The notes under the pieces: model-generated
Told to the model about the DNA's origin: nothing
The model's input: the letters and a program-made list of their open reading frames with translations, nothing else
The model's database searches: none
Shown: positions 53,026-62,038 of the stretch, piece after piece
Numbering within the stretch: the first letter of the stretch is position 1
Layout: each line of letters begins with the position of its first letter
Made by a program: the position numbers and the translations under genes
Assembly (NCBI GenBank): GCA_963798805.1
Contig: CAWCVC010000010.1
Location: forward strand, 1,116,001 to 1,180,000
Reading direction: 5' to 3'
From: CAVZCK01 sp963798805
GTDB lineage: Bacteria; Pseudomonadota; Alphaproteobacteria; Rhizobiales; Rhodomicrobiaceae
DNA length: 64,000 nt

Positions 53026-53349
53026 GCGGCGCGATTTGTCTCAAACTGAAACGCTGCCGGGGTCTGCGGCCATAAATGGGTCGTCCGGGACGGCCGACGG
53101 AGCTTTCGTCCTCCGGCGGCCCCGCAATATTGCATTGATCGCCGTCGTCCGGCGCGCCTCGAACCGCCACTTGCATGGGCGGGCCTTTGCTTGTCAGGCC
53201 CCGAATTATCCCGCTGGGCGACGCGGCCCTTTGCTCTCAAGCACTTGGCCGATATAACTTGCAACTTGCAGCGCTCTTTTGCAGGATGCCGGGCGAGTTG
53301 AGGGGGTAGGGGGTACCGCCGAATGAGTTAGTCCGGTTCTGGGCTCGAA
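53026..53349. other. 324-bp intergenic region, no feature recognised
   Basis: I find no RNA gene, strong hairpin or supported open frame here. The region should include the promoter of the membrane protein gene that follows. Confidence 0.4.
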
Positions 53350-54723
53350 TTGATATCGTGGCACGGATGGAGTGTAACCGGGTCGATCGCGGCGCTGCTC
53401 ATCTTCCTGATCACCATCCTGCTCTGGCTCTTGCCTTTCCCGCCGAGCGCGATGGCCGACCAGCTTGCGGACGCGTCCGACCGCAAGGATCTGCGCGGCC
53501 GGCTCGGAGCCGCGCCCGCCTTCGCCCGCTTTCTCGCCGCCGAGCACCGCTTCAGCGACTGGCTCTCGCGCTGGTTCGGCCATAGGTGGAGCGGACAGGC
53601 TTTCGAGCGCTGTGTGGCGATCGCCTTCGTCTTTCCGGTCGCTCTGTTTCTGCTGGCAACCGTGCTTTCCGGTTACAAGAACGGCGAAATCTCCTTCGGC
53701 GGGCTGCTCTTGTTCCTGTTCGGCGTGGTGATGCTGTCCATCGCGGTGAGGGCGCTGTTCCATCTCGGCTTCTGGTTCGCGCGGCGCATGTGGCACTCGA
53801 TCGGCGGCGATGCCGAGCTTGCCGAGATCATCACCCGCATCCTTCTCGGCGCCTTCGCCGTGGTGTTCGCCTTTGCCATCGCCTTCGCCGTGGCGTCGAG
53901 CGTTGCGGGCGAAGCATCGGACGTCGGGACGGTCGCCTTCGCCATCCTCGGCGGCTTCGCTTTCGCCTTTGCCTTCGCCATCGCCTTCATTTTCGCCGGC
54001 ATGTGGGCGTTCGTGATCGCGCTGGTGCTTGTCACCATCGTTGCGCTGACCATGGCGAAGGATTTCGCCTTCTTTCTCCTCCTGTTCTTCGTCATCCTCC
54101 CCGTTCTCAACGCGCTGATGGACTGGGTGTCCTGGGCGGTGACACGCTTCCATCTCTCCGTCATGGAGCGGGCCTGGCCGGGGCCGGCGGGCGTCGCCAT
54201 CGTAGCGGGCGTGCTGCTGGCGGATGTCGCCGCCGCCGTCGCCCTGATGGTGGCCCTGACCGCCCTGCTGCCGATCGGGCTCGAGCTTGCCGACCTCATC
54301 CTGTCGATCTTCGGGCGCGACACCTTCGACTGGCGCACCGCGGCGGCACAGGCGGTGCAATCGCCCTGGGACGAGGGGCTGTTCGTCACCGGCATGCTGC
54401 TGACCCCGCTCGTGCCGACCGTCGCCATGATCACCATCGGCCTTGCGTCGCTGGCGGCGCCATGGACGCCGGGCGCTTTCGCGGCGATCACCCGGATTCC
54501 CGACCATCCGGAGGCGGCTCCGGGCCTCGACGAGATCCGGCAGGTCTCGCGGACCATCTATCTGTCGAGGCTGTGGTACATCCCGGCGCTTCTCATCGCC
54601 CTCGGCGTGTTTTTCTACATCTGGCTGGTGTTATGGCTCTCCGGCGTGCCGGTCGCCGAATTCCTGGACACGCTCGCCCTCTGCTCGACGGTGTGGGGGC
54701 ACGGCCAATGTGCCTGGCTTTAG
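53350..54723 (+). CDS. Polytopic membrane protein of unknown function
   Basis: The protein is about 457 residues with eight or more hydrophobic segments. Residues about 175-255 are very rich in Ala, Phe and Ile (stretches such as AFAVVFAFAIAFAVA), and a final membrane helix lies near 405-430. I recognise no transporter or enzyme family. The start is uncertain: the TTG at 53350 lies just before the first hydrophobic segment, there is no clear ribosome site, and the next ATG is 34 codons inside. It is followed by an inverted copy of the two-hairpin repeat. Confidence 0.65.
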   Translation: MISWHGWSVTGSIAALLIFLITILLWLLPFPPSAMADQLADASDRKDLRGRLGAAPAFARFLAAEHRFSDWLSRWFGHRWSGQAFERCVAIAFVFPVALFLLATVLSGYKNGEISFGGLLLFLFGVVMLSIAVRALFHLGFWFARRMWHSIGGDAELAEIITRILLGAFAVVFAFAIAFAVASSVAGEASDVGTVAFAILGGFAFAFAFAIAFIFAGMWAFVIALVLVTIVALTMAKDFAFFLLLFFVILPVLNALMDWVSWAVTRFHLSVMERAWPGPAGVAIVAGVLLADVAAAVALMVALTALLPIGLELADLILSIFGRDTFDWRTAAAQAVQSPWDEGLFVTGMLLTPLVPTVAMITIGLASLAAPWTPGAFAAITRIPDHPEAAPGLDEIRQVSRTIYLSRLWYIPALLIALGVFFYIWLVLWLSGVPVAEFLDTLALCSTVWGHGQCAWL

Positions 54724-55015
54724 GGCGCGATCGGCTGAGGAGAAAACCTTAGAGCGGCTGACTTTTAATTGGGATCAGAAGCGCCGCTCTACCTATTTGT
54801 TTTGGCATCGGATTTGTCCGAAACCGCTTCGCACTTTTCGGTCCGATGCTCTACGCCGCGGAAACGATGGCGTCGTCCCGGACGGCTGAAGGCCGAGTCG
54901 GGATCCAATCCACCTATCGTAAGCTTGTGCTCGGCGGAGAGGCCAACGGGCTCCGGCCCTCACGGCCGGGGCGACGCCGGATATTGACGAGTAGCCCTGG
55001 CTGACAAGCCTTGCA
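54724..55015. other. 292-bp convergent intergenic region with repeat
   Basis: This is the space between the converging membrane protein and cell wall hydrolase genes. It is mostly the two-hairpin repeat (54751-54849) plus a GC-rich palindromic stretch at about 54870-54905. No gene is seen. Confidence 0.5.
54751..54849 (-). repeat. Two-hairpin intergenic repeat, copy 2 (inverted)
   Basis: It starts AGAGCGGCTGACTTTTAATT and ends CGCACTTTTCGGTCCGATGC, the reverse complement of the unit at 49108-49208 with a few mismatches. The two copies face each other across the Ala/Glu-rich gene, mcd and the membrane protein gene (5.5 kb). Confidence 0.9.
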
Positions 55016-56167
55016 TCAAGGCTTGTCGGACTCGGCGCTGGCGACGAGCGGTGGAGCGAAATCCGCCTTGTAAAAGATGTGCGTGCCGATCTTGGCGACC
55101 CGCTTCACCAGCTTCTTCCAGGGCGGGTTGACATAGGTGGCGTGATAATGGGTGGCGTCGCCGATCTCCTTCAGATAGACCTCGCCGGAGACCACTTTCC
55201 TCGCCAGGTCGAGGGCCGTGTTCCACTCTTTCTTTTCCGTCGGCCGGTCGGTGCGGCCGTCGCAGGCAAAGGAGAACTGGCAGGCATTCCGGTTCCACTG
55301 GCCCTGATAGACGACGCCGCAGATCGTCATCGGGTAATAAGCGCTGCGCACCCGGTTCATGACCACCTGTCCGACGGCGATCTGGCCCTTGATGGGTTCG
55401 TCGCGCGCCTCGAAATAGATCGCGGTCGCCATGCAGCGCAATTCGCGGGCACGAAATTCCAACTCGCTCAGACCGCCGAAAATGTTGGGCTTGATGTCCT
55501 CGCCGTCGCCGCCATTCATGCGCGCCAATTTGATGAGCTCGGGCCAGGTTATCCGGCTCGATGCGGGGGACTTCCCGAGAGCGCCGGCGGCGGCAACGCT
55601 CGGACCCTCGGCTGCCGCTTCCTCCCGCTCGACCGTGGCGACGGAGGGCGACAGCATGAACATCGCCGTGCTCACCCCGGCGGCATCGAGGCCCTCATTG
55701 CCGAGCAGCTTGGCGACGGTCAATTGTGGCACCGACAGCATGTCGGCCTTGAAGCGGCGGTTGACATCCTGCTCCGGGATATGAGGTGCGCTGATCGACC
55801 CGATCTCGGTCATGTCGACCGGCGTCATGGAGGCCGAAACGAAACGCACATTGCCCTTGTCCGGCTCGGCCGTGCCGATCTCGGCCGCCGCGCTCTCGAC
55901 CTCACCCTGCGATACGGCGTAGTCGGCGCGATCCTCTTTGCCGGATTTCGCGAAAAGCACGTTGGCGAGGTCGCCGAGCGGCACAGGCCGCGTGTCACGC
56001 GCGCTGCGCGGCGTGCGCACGATCGAGATCTGGTGACGTCCGGAGGCGGCTTTGGATGCGTGGCCGGGGAAAAGCTGAAGAACAAGGACGGACGCCGCGC
56101 CGAGCACCGAGACGGCGGCCGTCGCGAAAATGATCCGCCGGCTTCTCCCTCTGAAGGCAAGATTCAT
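55016..56167 (-). CDS. SleB-family cell wall hydrolase
   Basis: The 383-residue protein has one N-terminal membrane/export segment (about 11-30) and a long spacer of low conservation (30-240). The C-terminal SleB-type hydrolase_2 domain shows ATAIYFEARDEPIKGQIAVGQVVMNR (with the catalytic Glu), CGVVYQ, CQFSFACDG and HYHATYVNPPWKK. It should cut peptidoglycan, acting in growth or remodelling rather than spore germination in this group. It has a 251-bp upstream region before meaB on the same strand. Confidence 0.9.
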   Translation of the reverse strand: MNLAFRGRSRRIIFATAAVSVLGAASVLVLQLFPGHASKAASGRHQISIVRTPRSARDTRPVPLGDLANVLFAKSGKEDRADYAVSQGEVESAAAEIGTAEPDKGNVRFVSASMTPVDMTEIGSISAPHIPEQDVNRRFKADMLSVPQLTVAKLLGNEGLDAAGVSTAMFMLSPSVATVEREEAAAEGPSVAAAGALGKSPASSRITWPELIKLARMNGGDGEDIKPNIFGGLSELEFRARELRCMATAIYFEARDEPIKGQIAVGQVVMNRVRSAYYPMTICGVVYQGQWNRNACQFSFACDGRTDRPTEKKEWNTALDLARKVVSGEVYLKEIGDATHYHATYVNPPWKKLVKRVAKIGTHIFYKADFAPPLVASAESDKP

Positions 56168-56418
56168 TTCAGCTCTACTCGCCTTTTATCAGCGATACTC
56201 GATGTCACGCGCCAGCGATCCGAAGTGCGCCAATAATTTCAATCTGTTTCAAATCTGAACAAGAATGAAACAGTAGAAAGGTAAACGCTTTCTTAGCCCT
56301 CCCCGGGCGTGGCTGGACTGAGATAAGACAGAAAACTATGGAAAAAATAAGTTCCCGCGCCGGAATTGGTCGGGATCGGCGCGGCGCGAGCGGCGAGCGC
56401 GGCTTGCGTAACCCTCTG

Positions 56419-57375
56419 TCAGGGCTCGAAAATCACCCACAGCTTTACGGCGATGGCCTGATGCCGTCCGAACGGCGCCGCACCCTCCGGCAAGGCCAGC
56501 GCGGAGGCAGCCGCGGCGACGCCCTCTTCGCCGAAGCGCTGGAGTAGAGATGTCCGCAGCCAGCCCTCCGCCTGGGCCTGCCGCCGCGCGGCGAGCGGCC
56601 CGCCGGCGAGCGAAGCGAAATGGGTGTCCAGCGCCTCGATCAGCTCATTCAGGCCGCTGGCGGCAGAGGCGGAAACCATCAGGCAGTCGACATGCTGCGC
56701 GCCGCTCGCGAGGCCCAGTGCGCCTTTGAGGTCGGCAAAAGCGCGCCGCGCGGCCGCGCCCATGTCGGATTTGGTGACGACGGCCAGATCCGGCACCTCC
56801 ATGATCCCGGCTTTCATGAACTGCAAAGAGTCACCCGATCCGGGCTGCACGCAGAGCACGACACTGTCGGCGACGGTCGAGATATCGGCCTCGGACTGGC
56901 CGACGCCGACTGTCTCCACGATCACCCGGTCATAGATGGCGCGCATCAGGATCACTGCCGGGAAGGCCAGCTCGGCAAGCCCGCCGAGCCGTCCGCGCGA
57001 GGCCAGCGAACGGACGAAGACGCCCTGATCCGCCGGGTCGGTGCGCATGCGGATGCGGTCGCCAAGCAGCGCTCCGCGGGTGACATGGGAGGATGGATCG
57101 ACGGCGATGACGCCGACCGTGACGCTGGACGCGCGCCATTTGCGCACCAGCGCATCGATCAGCGTCGACTTGCCGACGCCGGGCGGTCCGGTGAAGCCGA
57201 TGACATGGGCGCGCGGCGCGAGATAAGCCTCATCGATCAGAGCGGCGATCTCGGCGCCGCCCGCCGATTGCTCGACCCGCGCCAGAGCCTCGGCGAGCGC
57301 GCGTTTTCCCCCGGCGCGCAATGCCGCCAGTTTGCCGCTCGCCGTCGCGCTCTGTCCGTCATCCATGACGGGCAT
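56419..57375 (-). CDS. meaB: MeaB/ArgK-type GTPase chaperone of methylmalonyl-CoA mutase
   Basis: The 318-residue G3E GTPase has Walker A GPPGVGKST at 63-71, the VDPSSHVTRGALLGDRIRM switch I region, ETVGVGQSE for the G3 site and VVTKSDMG for base recognition. It protects and loads B12 into methylmalonyl-CoA or ethylmalonyl-CoA mutase. In an ethylmalonyl-CoA pathway organism it is needed for growth on C1 compounds. The mutase gene itself is not in the window. The start may be the ATG at 57366 instead of 57375. Confidence 0.93.
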   Translation of the reverse strand: MPVMDDGQSATASGKLAALRAGGKRALAEALARVEQSAGGAEIAALIDEAYLAPRAHVIGFTGPPGVGKSTLIDALVRKWRASSVTVGVIAVDPSSHVTRGALLGDRIRMRTDPADQGVFVRSLASRGRLGGLAELAFPAVILMRAIYDRVIVETVGVGQSEADISTVADSVVLCVQPGSGDSLQFMKAGIMEVPDLAVVTKSDMGAAARRAFADLKGALGLASGAQHVDCLMVSASAASGLNELIEALDTHFASLAGGPLAARRQAQAEGWLRTSLLQRFGEEGVAAAASALALPEGAAPFGRHQAIAVKLWVIFEP

Positions 57376-57438
57376 GATCGCGATTTGGCTGGCGCGGGCA
57401 AGGGAAAAGGCGGGAGCGCCGCCGAGGCTGGCCGCGAT

Positions 57439-57714
57439 TTAAGCCTTCCTGCAGACCGTCGCGCGGGCGATGCAGGTCCAGCTTCCGTCGCCGCCCTTGC
57501 AGCGATAGACCGGCTTGGAAATACGGTCGGTCTCGATCGGCCAGTTGCCGGTCACCTGCTGGATGATCTCGTAAGCCTGGAACTGGGCGATGCTCTTGGT
57601 GATGCCCCAGCCCTCTCCGGCCTTCTTGATGCAGGAGGATTTGGCCTCGACGCTCAGCGGCGCGAAGGCGAAAGCGGCGGCGCAAAGGGCAATGACGATG
57701 TGAGATGCACGCAT
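57439..57714 (-). CDS. Small exported protein with conserved cysteines (paralogue of the next gene)
   Basis: The 91-residue protein has a signal peptide (about 1-24, ending VEA). The mature part starts KSSCIKKAGEGWG and ends SWTCIARATVCRKA. The W-x-C-x-x-x-A-x-V-C-x-K ending is shared with the protein encoded at 57772-58074, so the two are small paralogues. Function is unknown. Confidence 0.7.
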   Translation of the reverse strand: MRASHIVIALCAAAFAFAPLSVEAKSSCIKKAGEGWGITKSIAQFQAYEIIQQVTGNWPIETDRISKPVYRCKGGDGSWTCIARATVCRKA

Positions 57715-57771
57715 GGCTATTCCCCGTTAGACGTTCAGTCACTTCTGCTTTTCTGATGCCGGATCGCCGGC

Positions 57772-58074
57772 TCAGCTTTTCGTGCAGACCCTCGCCTCGC
57801 CGAGGCAGCGCCACTCATTGGCGCCGATCAGGTTCGGATAGGGTTTGCAGCTCAGCTCCTTCTTGACGACGCGCCCAACCGCGGCGCCGGTCGACTCCAC
57901 CCGCTCCCTCTCGCCGTCGACGCTTCTATCGAGGCTGCGCTGGGCGTAGAACCGCGCCGCAACTTCCCCGAGGCTGACGACATCGCTCTTCACCGGAAAG
58001 CATCCGGCCCTGGCGCTCCCCGCCACTGCGCCGGAAAGACAGACGGCCATAAGCAAAATTCTTAATTGAAACAT
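57772..58074 (-). CDS. Small exported protein with conserved cysteines
   Basis: The 100-residue protein has a signal peptide (about 1-24, ending SARAG). The mature chain has an early Cys (GCFPVKSDVVSLGE) and ends EWRCLGEARVCTKS, the same C-terminal cysteine pattern as its neighbour at 57439-57714. The ATG at 58074 has GCGGAG 7 nt upstream. It is probably the first gene of a two-gene unit; function is unknown. Confidence 0.7.
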   Translation of the reverse strand: MFQLRILLMAVCLSGAVAGSARAGCFPVKSDVVSLGEVAARFYAQRSLDRSVDGERERVESTGAAVGRVVKKELSCKPYPNLIGANEWRCLGEARVCTKS

Positions 58075-58209
58075 CAAGTTACTCCGCCGGACTGCGAGCC
58101 TTGCCCGCTCTTTGCGCCTCAATAAGCCATGGCGAGCCGCTCGGCAACGGGCTTTTCTCCGGTTGCGCGCGAAAGATGACTGTTGTAGCTGCCAAGCCGG
58201 AGTTTGCCC

Positions 58210-58283
58210 CTAGTGTGGCGTCTCGCAATTGCCTTATCGAGGCTACCGCGAAATTGGAAGGCAATTGCGAGACGCCACACTAG
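58210..58283. repeat. CTAG-bounded hairpin element J
   Basis: A 74-bp inverted repeat from CTAGTGTGGCGTCTCGCAAT to ATTGCGAGACGCCACACTAG, with a perfect outer stem of 24 bp or more. Its sequence is close to element G at 40607, 17.6 kb away. Its terminal CTAG is shared with element K. Confidence 0.92.
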
Positions 58284-58349
58284 TCTCCCTTGAGAATCCG
58301 AAGTTCGCTACAGCGCAAGCTGCAGAATGAGGCGAACTTTGGACACTAG
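58280..58349. repeat. CTAG-family hairpin element K, sharing a CTAG with J
   Basis: A decayed inverted repeat with AATCCGAAGTTCGCT on the left and AGGCGAACTTTGGACACTAG on the right. The stem is of the A/D type. It begins at the CTAG that ends element J and stops 26 bp before the zapE start codon. Confidence 0.8.
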
Positions 58350-58375
58350 GATGCTTCTTCGGCGAGGACGTGCCT

Positions 58376-59488
58376 ATGGCTGAAACGCTCCTCGAGCGCT
58401 ATCGAGGGATGGTGCGCTCGGGCGAGATCACCCCCGACCCGGCGCAGGCGCTGGCAGTCGAAGAATTGCAGCTCCTCTCCAACCGCCTCGCCCGCTACAC
58501 GCCCCCGACAAAGACCGACCTCTTCTCCTTCTTCACCCGCAAGCGCGGCGAGGTTCCGCGCGGGCTCTACATTTTCGGCCGGGTCGGGCGCGGCAAGACC
58601 ATGCTGATGGATCTGTTCTTTCAGACCGTGCCGTTCCTGAGGAAGCGGCGGGTGCACTTCCATGAGTTCATGGGCGAGACGCATGAGCTGATCGCCGAGG
58701 CGCGCAAGACCCATGCCGGCGATCCGGTCCCGCACGTCGCCGGGAAGATCGCGCGCGCGGCTCCCCTGCTCTGCTTCGACGAGCTGCACGTAACCGACAT
58801 CGCCGACGCCATGATCCTCGGCCGTTTGTTCGCGGTGCTGTTCGAGCGCGGCACCGTCATCGTCGCGACTTCGAACGTGCCGCCCTGGGACCTCTATAAG
58901 GGCGGCCTCAACCGCACGCTGTTCCTGCCCTTCGTCGAGCTGATCGAGATGAAGATGGAGGTGCTGGAGCTGGAGGCCGTGCGCGACTATCGGCTCGACC
59001 GCCTCGCCGGCACCCAGCTTTATTTCACCCCGCTCGGCCCCGAAGCCGACGCGGATATCCGCCAGACTTGGCGGATGCTGACCGGCCGCAAGCAAGGCAA
59101 GCCGGCGACACTGGCCGTCAAAGGCCATAAGGTCGAGGTGCCGGAGGCGGCGATGGGGGTGGCGCGCTTCAGCTTCGACGATCTTTGCGCCAAGCCGCTC
59201 GGCGCGGCCGACTATCTCGCCATCGCCCACAACTACCACACCATCATCATCGAGAACGTTCCGGTGCTGCCGCCAGGGCGGCGCAACGAAGCGCGCCGCT
59301 TCAACACGCTGATCGACACGCTCTATGACAATCGGGTCGGCGTCATCATCTCGGCCGAAGCTGAGCCGGACCGCCTCTATCCCGAGGGCGACGGCGCAGA
59401 CCTGTTCCAGCGCACCGCCTCGAGGCTGATGGAAATGCGCTCGGAGGACTATCTGCGGGGCCGGCATGTGGCGCGGCGCGCTTTATAG
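58376..59488 (+). CDS. zapE: AFG1/ZapE-type cell division ATPase
   Basis: The 370-residue protein has Walker A GRVGRGKT (68-75) and Walker B LLCFDELHVTDIADAM, followed by the family-specific TSNVPPWDLYKGGLNRTLFLPF and the C-terminal SRLMEMRSEDYL. ZapE binds the FtsZ ring and supports cell division under stress; the mitochondrial relatives (AFG1/LACE1) act in protein quality control. The ATG at 58376 has GAGGA upstream and directly follows hairpin elements J and K. Confidence 0.92.
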   Translation: MAETLLERYRGMVRSGEITPDPAQALAVEELQLLSNRLARYTPPTKTDLFSFFTRKRGEVPRGLYIFGRVGRGKTMLMDLFFQTVPFLRKRRVHFHEFMGETHELIAEARKTHAGDPVPHVAGKIARAAPLLCFDELHVTDIADAMILGRLFAVLFERGTVIVATSNVPPWDLYKGGLNRTLFLPFVELIEMKMEVLELEAVRDYRLDRLAGTQLYFTPLGPEADADIRQTWRMLTGRKQGKPATLAVKGHKVEVPEAAMGVARFSFDDLCAKPLGAADYLAIAHNYHTIIIENVPVLPPGRRNEARRFNTLIDTLYDNRVGVIISAEAEPDRLYPEGDGADLFQRTASRLMEMRSEDYLRGRHVARRAL

Positions 59489-59516
59489 GGCGGCGCCGTG
59501 TGATATAGCTGCGATG

Positions 59517-60539
59517 CTAGTGCGCGCCGGTTACCGGACCGCTCGATGGTCGTTTCTCGCCCAATCGCGGCAGCTCGTTCTCGCCGCTCGCCGATCGGAG
59601 CCGCCGCACAATCGGCGTCAGCATTAAGGGGCCAAGATAGATCGGGAACTGGCTCACCGCGATATAAAGCCAGACGAAAGGCGGCAGCGCACCGCCCGCC
59701 GCCGCCAGCATCAGCCCCAGATTGCGCTGCGATGTGACGACACCGACGGCGAAGGCGCGTTCCCGGCCGGCGCGCCTGAAGGCGAAAGCGGTGAGCCCGA
59801 GCAGGCCGAAATAGATGGCGAAGGCAAGCAAAGTCAGCCCGATGAGGATGAGCGGCTCGGCGATCAGCAAGCGCGCCACCTCCGACATCAGCGCCGCGAT
59901 GAACACATAGAGAACGATGATGTTGAAGCCGTCTATATGGTCGCGACAGGTCTCGATCGTCTCGAAGCTCAGCCAGCGCCGGATGAGGAAGGCGACAAGC
60001 GCGGATCCGCCGAGCACCGCGTCGAGTTGCAGGCCGAGCGTGACGGGCGAAAGTGAAAGACCGAGCCCGGCCGCCGCAGTGAAGAGCGTCGCCGTCAGCG
60101 GCAGCACCGCGCTGGAGAGCACCAGCGTCGCCAGGGCGAGCGTTGCGTCGAGCCCCATCAGCGCGGCGAATACCGGCGCAGACATCATCGGCGAGGCCAT
60201 CGCATGAAGCATAAGGCCCGTATGGAGGTCCGGCGCACTGGATCGCAGGCCGAGCAACGCCATGGCGGTGGCGGCCAGCGCCGGCACCATCAGCATCGTC
60301 CAGGCGCTCGCTGCAAGAACCAGCGCCGGACGTGACAGACTGCGCCTCAGAGCGGCGACGTCGGCACGCAGAAACGATGTCACCAGCAGCAGGAACACCG
60401 CCGCGCCGACGCAAGGCTTGAGCAGTCCGCCGATCCCCGGCAGAGCGATGCCGAAGACCAGCACGGCCGCAACTGCCCGCGCCCGCTGTCTGCCGAGCCG
60501 GGCGAGAAGCCCGAGAGGGACCGCGACCAAAGCTTTCAT
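59517..60539 (-). CDS. Bile acid:sodium symporter (BASS)-like membrane transporter
   Basis: The 340-residue protein has nine or ten membrane segments. The layout and motifs HAMASPMMSAPVFAALMGLDATLALATLVLSS and VTSQRNLGLMLAA match the two crossing regions of BASS transporters (the latter like the conserved N-x-G segment). It probably imports an organic anion with sodium; the substrate is unknown. It converges with zapE (28 bp between stops). Confidence 0.75.
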   Translation of the reverse strand: MKALVAVPLGLLARLGRQRARAVAAVLVFGIALPGIGGLLKPCVGAAVFLLLVTSFLRADVAALRRSLSRPALVLAASAWTMLMVPALAATAMALLGLRSSAPDLHTGLMLHAMASPMMSAPVFAALMGLDATLALATLVLSSAVLPLTATLFTAAAGLGLSLSPVTLGLQLDAVLGGSALVAFLIRRWLSFETIETCRDHIDGFNIIVLYVFIAALMSEVARLLIAEPLILIGLTLLAFAIYFGLLGLTAFAFRRAGRERAFAVGVVTSQRNLGLMLAAAGGALPPFVWLYIAVSQFPIYLGPLMLTPIVRRLRSASGENELPRLGEKRPSSGPVTGAH

Positions 60540-60630
60540 CCGCTGCCCGCCGTTTTGTTAACTATCGATGTCCGGCCCCGTCATACTATCTCTAGGACGA
60601 TTTGTGCATGCGGGCAGCAAGCGAAGGCCG

Positions 60631-61260
60631 ATGGGATACGAGATTTCAGCGCTCAAGATCGATGCCGGCCGGCGCTTCGAGGAATTCTACGCGATTTACG
60701 AAAGCTCCCTGCCATCGCGCGAGCAGAAAAGCAGGCCCGCGATCCGTGCTCTGATTCATCGCGATGATTATCGGGTCCTGCTGCTGGAGAGCGAGGCCAC
60801 AGTCCTCGCCTTTTCGGTCGTCTTCATCTCGAAGGCTTACGATTTCTGTCTCCTCGAATATATGGCGACGCGCGCGGATCAGCGGAATCGAGGCCTCGGC
60901 GGCGCGATGCTGGAGGCGAGCCTCGCCGCCGCGCCCGGACGGCCTATGCTGGTCGAGGTCAACTCCGAGCGCGAGGACAGCCCCGACCGGGAGATCAGGA
61001 TCAGACGCAAAGGCTTCTATCGGCGGCACGGATGTCTCCAGATCGCTGGCCTCGACTACCTCCTGCCGCTCTCCGGACGCACGCCGCCGCCCGAAATGGA
61101 TCTCTTGGTCCATCGGCACGGACGGGTCGCTCCCATCCGCAAAACCGAGCTCGCTGGCTGGCTGACCGAGATCTATACGCAAGCATACGCGCGGACAGCC
61201 GACGACCCGCGGATCCGAACCATGTTGCAGGCCTTCGGAGATATGGTTAACTTGACATAA
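60631..61260 (+). CDS. GNAT-family N-acetyltransferase
   Basis: The 209-residue protein has a GNAT fold whose acetyl-CoA loop is RADQRNRGLGGAMLEASL, preceded by the beta4 strand CLLEYMAT and followed by VEVNSERED. The acceptor is unknown. The ATG at 60631 has GCGAAGG upstream and begins just before the first strand; an ATG at 60568 would add 21 residues. The next gene starts 24 bp after its stop. Confidence 0.83.
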   Translation: MGYEISALKIDAGRRFEEFYAIYESSLPSREQKSRPAIRALIHRDDYRVLLLESEATVLAFSVVFISKAYDFCLLEYMATRADQRNRGLGGAMLEASLAAAPGRPMLVEVNSEREDSPDREIRIRRKGFYRRHGCLQIAGLDYLLPLSGRTPPPEMDLLVHRHGRVAPIRKTELAGWLTEIYTQAYARTADDPRIRTMLQAFGDMVNLT

Positions 61261-61284
61261 TTTTAGGGGAGTTGGAGGGGTGTA

Positions 61285-62022
61285 ATGCAGCCGGGTGACC
61301 CGATCTGGATATTTCACGGCGTCGAAATCGTCAAAAGAATAACTGTTGCTGATATTGCCAATAGTCTGGCCGCCATTATCGCTATCCTGGCTTTTCTGCT
61401 CGGCGTGAGGCGCTTCAGCAAAACCATCAGGGACGGCACCGAGGCGATCCGCCAGGGCAACGCCGCGCTGCAGTCCAACCACTATTCCGAGCTGGATCAC
61501 TTCTATGCCGACATCCTGAAGATCGGCATCGAGAAGCCTCATTTGCGCTCGCCCAGGCCGATCGCATCGGACGAGGAGGCGATGCTCGGCGATTACCGGC
61601 CTTACCCGCCGGAGAAAGACCACGACGGCACAATGGCCGAGCAATATGACGCCTATGCCTTTCTGGTCTGGAACTTTCTCGAAACCGTCCACGACCGCTG
61701 CCATAAGGACGAAAGCCTGCGTGGAACCTGGAAGCCGGTCGTCGCTGCGGAAAACCGGATTCACCGCGGCTGGTTTCTCGCCGAGATGCGCAACGAGCAC
61801 AAGCGCCGGTCCTCGGCCCAGGATCAGGCGCCGGAGGCGAAGTTCTGTCCGGAATTCCAGGCCTGGACTTATCAGCGGAAGTGGAACGACAAGGACTGGA
61901 GCTACGAAGCCGCGGACAAATGTGAGGCTCTCATCGCCCAGGCTTTCGACAGGAAGAGCCACAAGGCGGCTTTCGATCAATTGTCGGGCGCACTGAAGCC
62001 GGCGCCCCAGCCGGCGGCCTGA
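61285..62022 (+). CDS. Membrane-anchored protein of unknown function
   Basis: The 245-residue protein has one N-terminal membrane segment (about 20-42, VADIANSLAAIIAILAFLLG). A cytoplasmic domain follows that begins HYSELDHFYADILKIGIEKPHLRSP and contains YAFLVWNFLETVHDRC and W-rich stretches (WTYQRKWNDKDWSYE). I recognise no family with certainty; the layout resembles the phage-abortive/DUF4760-like membrane proteins with a helical domain. The ATG has GGAGGGG upstream. It converges with the gene at 62039 (16 bp between). Confidence 0.7.
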   Translation: MQPGDPIWIFHGVEIVKRITVADIANSLAAIIAILAFLLGVRRFSKTIRDGTEAIRQGNAALQSNHYSELDHFYADILKIGIEKPHLRSPRPIASDEEAMLGDYRPYPPEKDHDGTMAEQYDAYAFLVWNFLETVHDRCHKDESLRGTWKPVVAAENRIHRGWFLAEMRNEHKRRSSAQDQAPEAKFCPEFQAWTYQRKWNDKDWSYEAADKCEALIAQAFDRKSHKAAFDQLSGALKPAPQPAA

Positions 62023-62038
62023 GCGCGCAGACCTCCTC

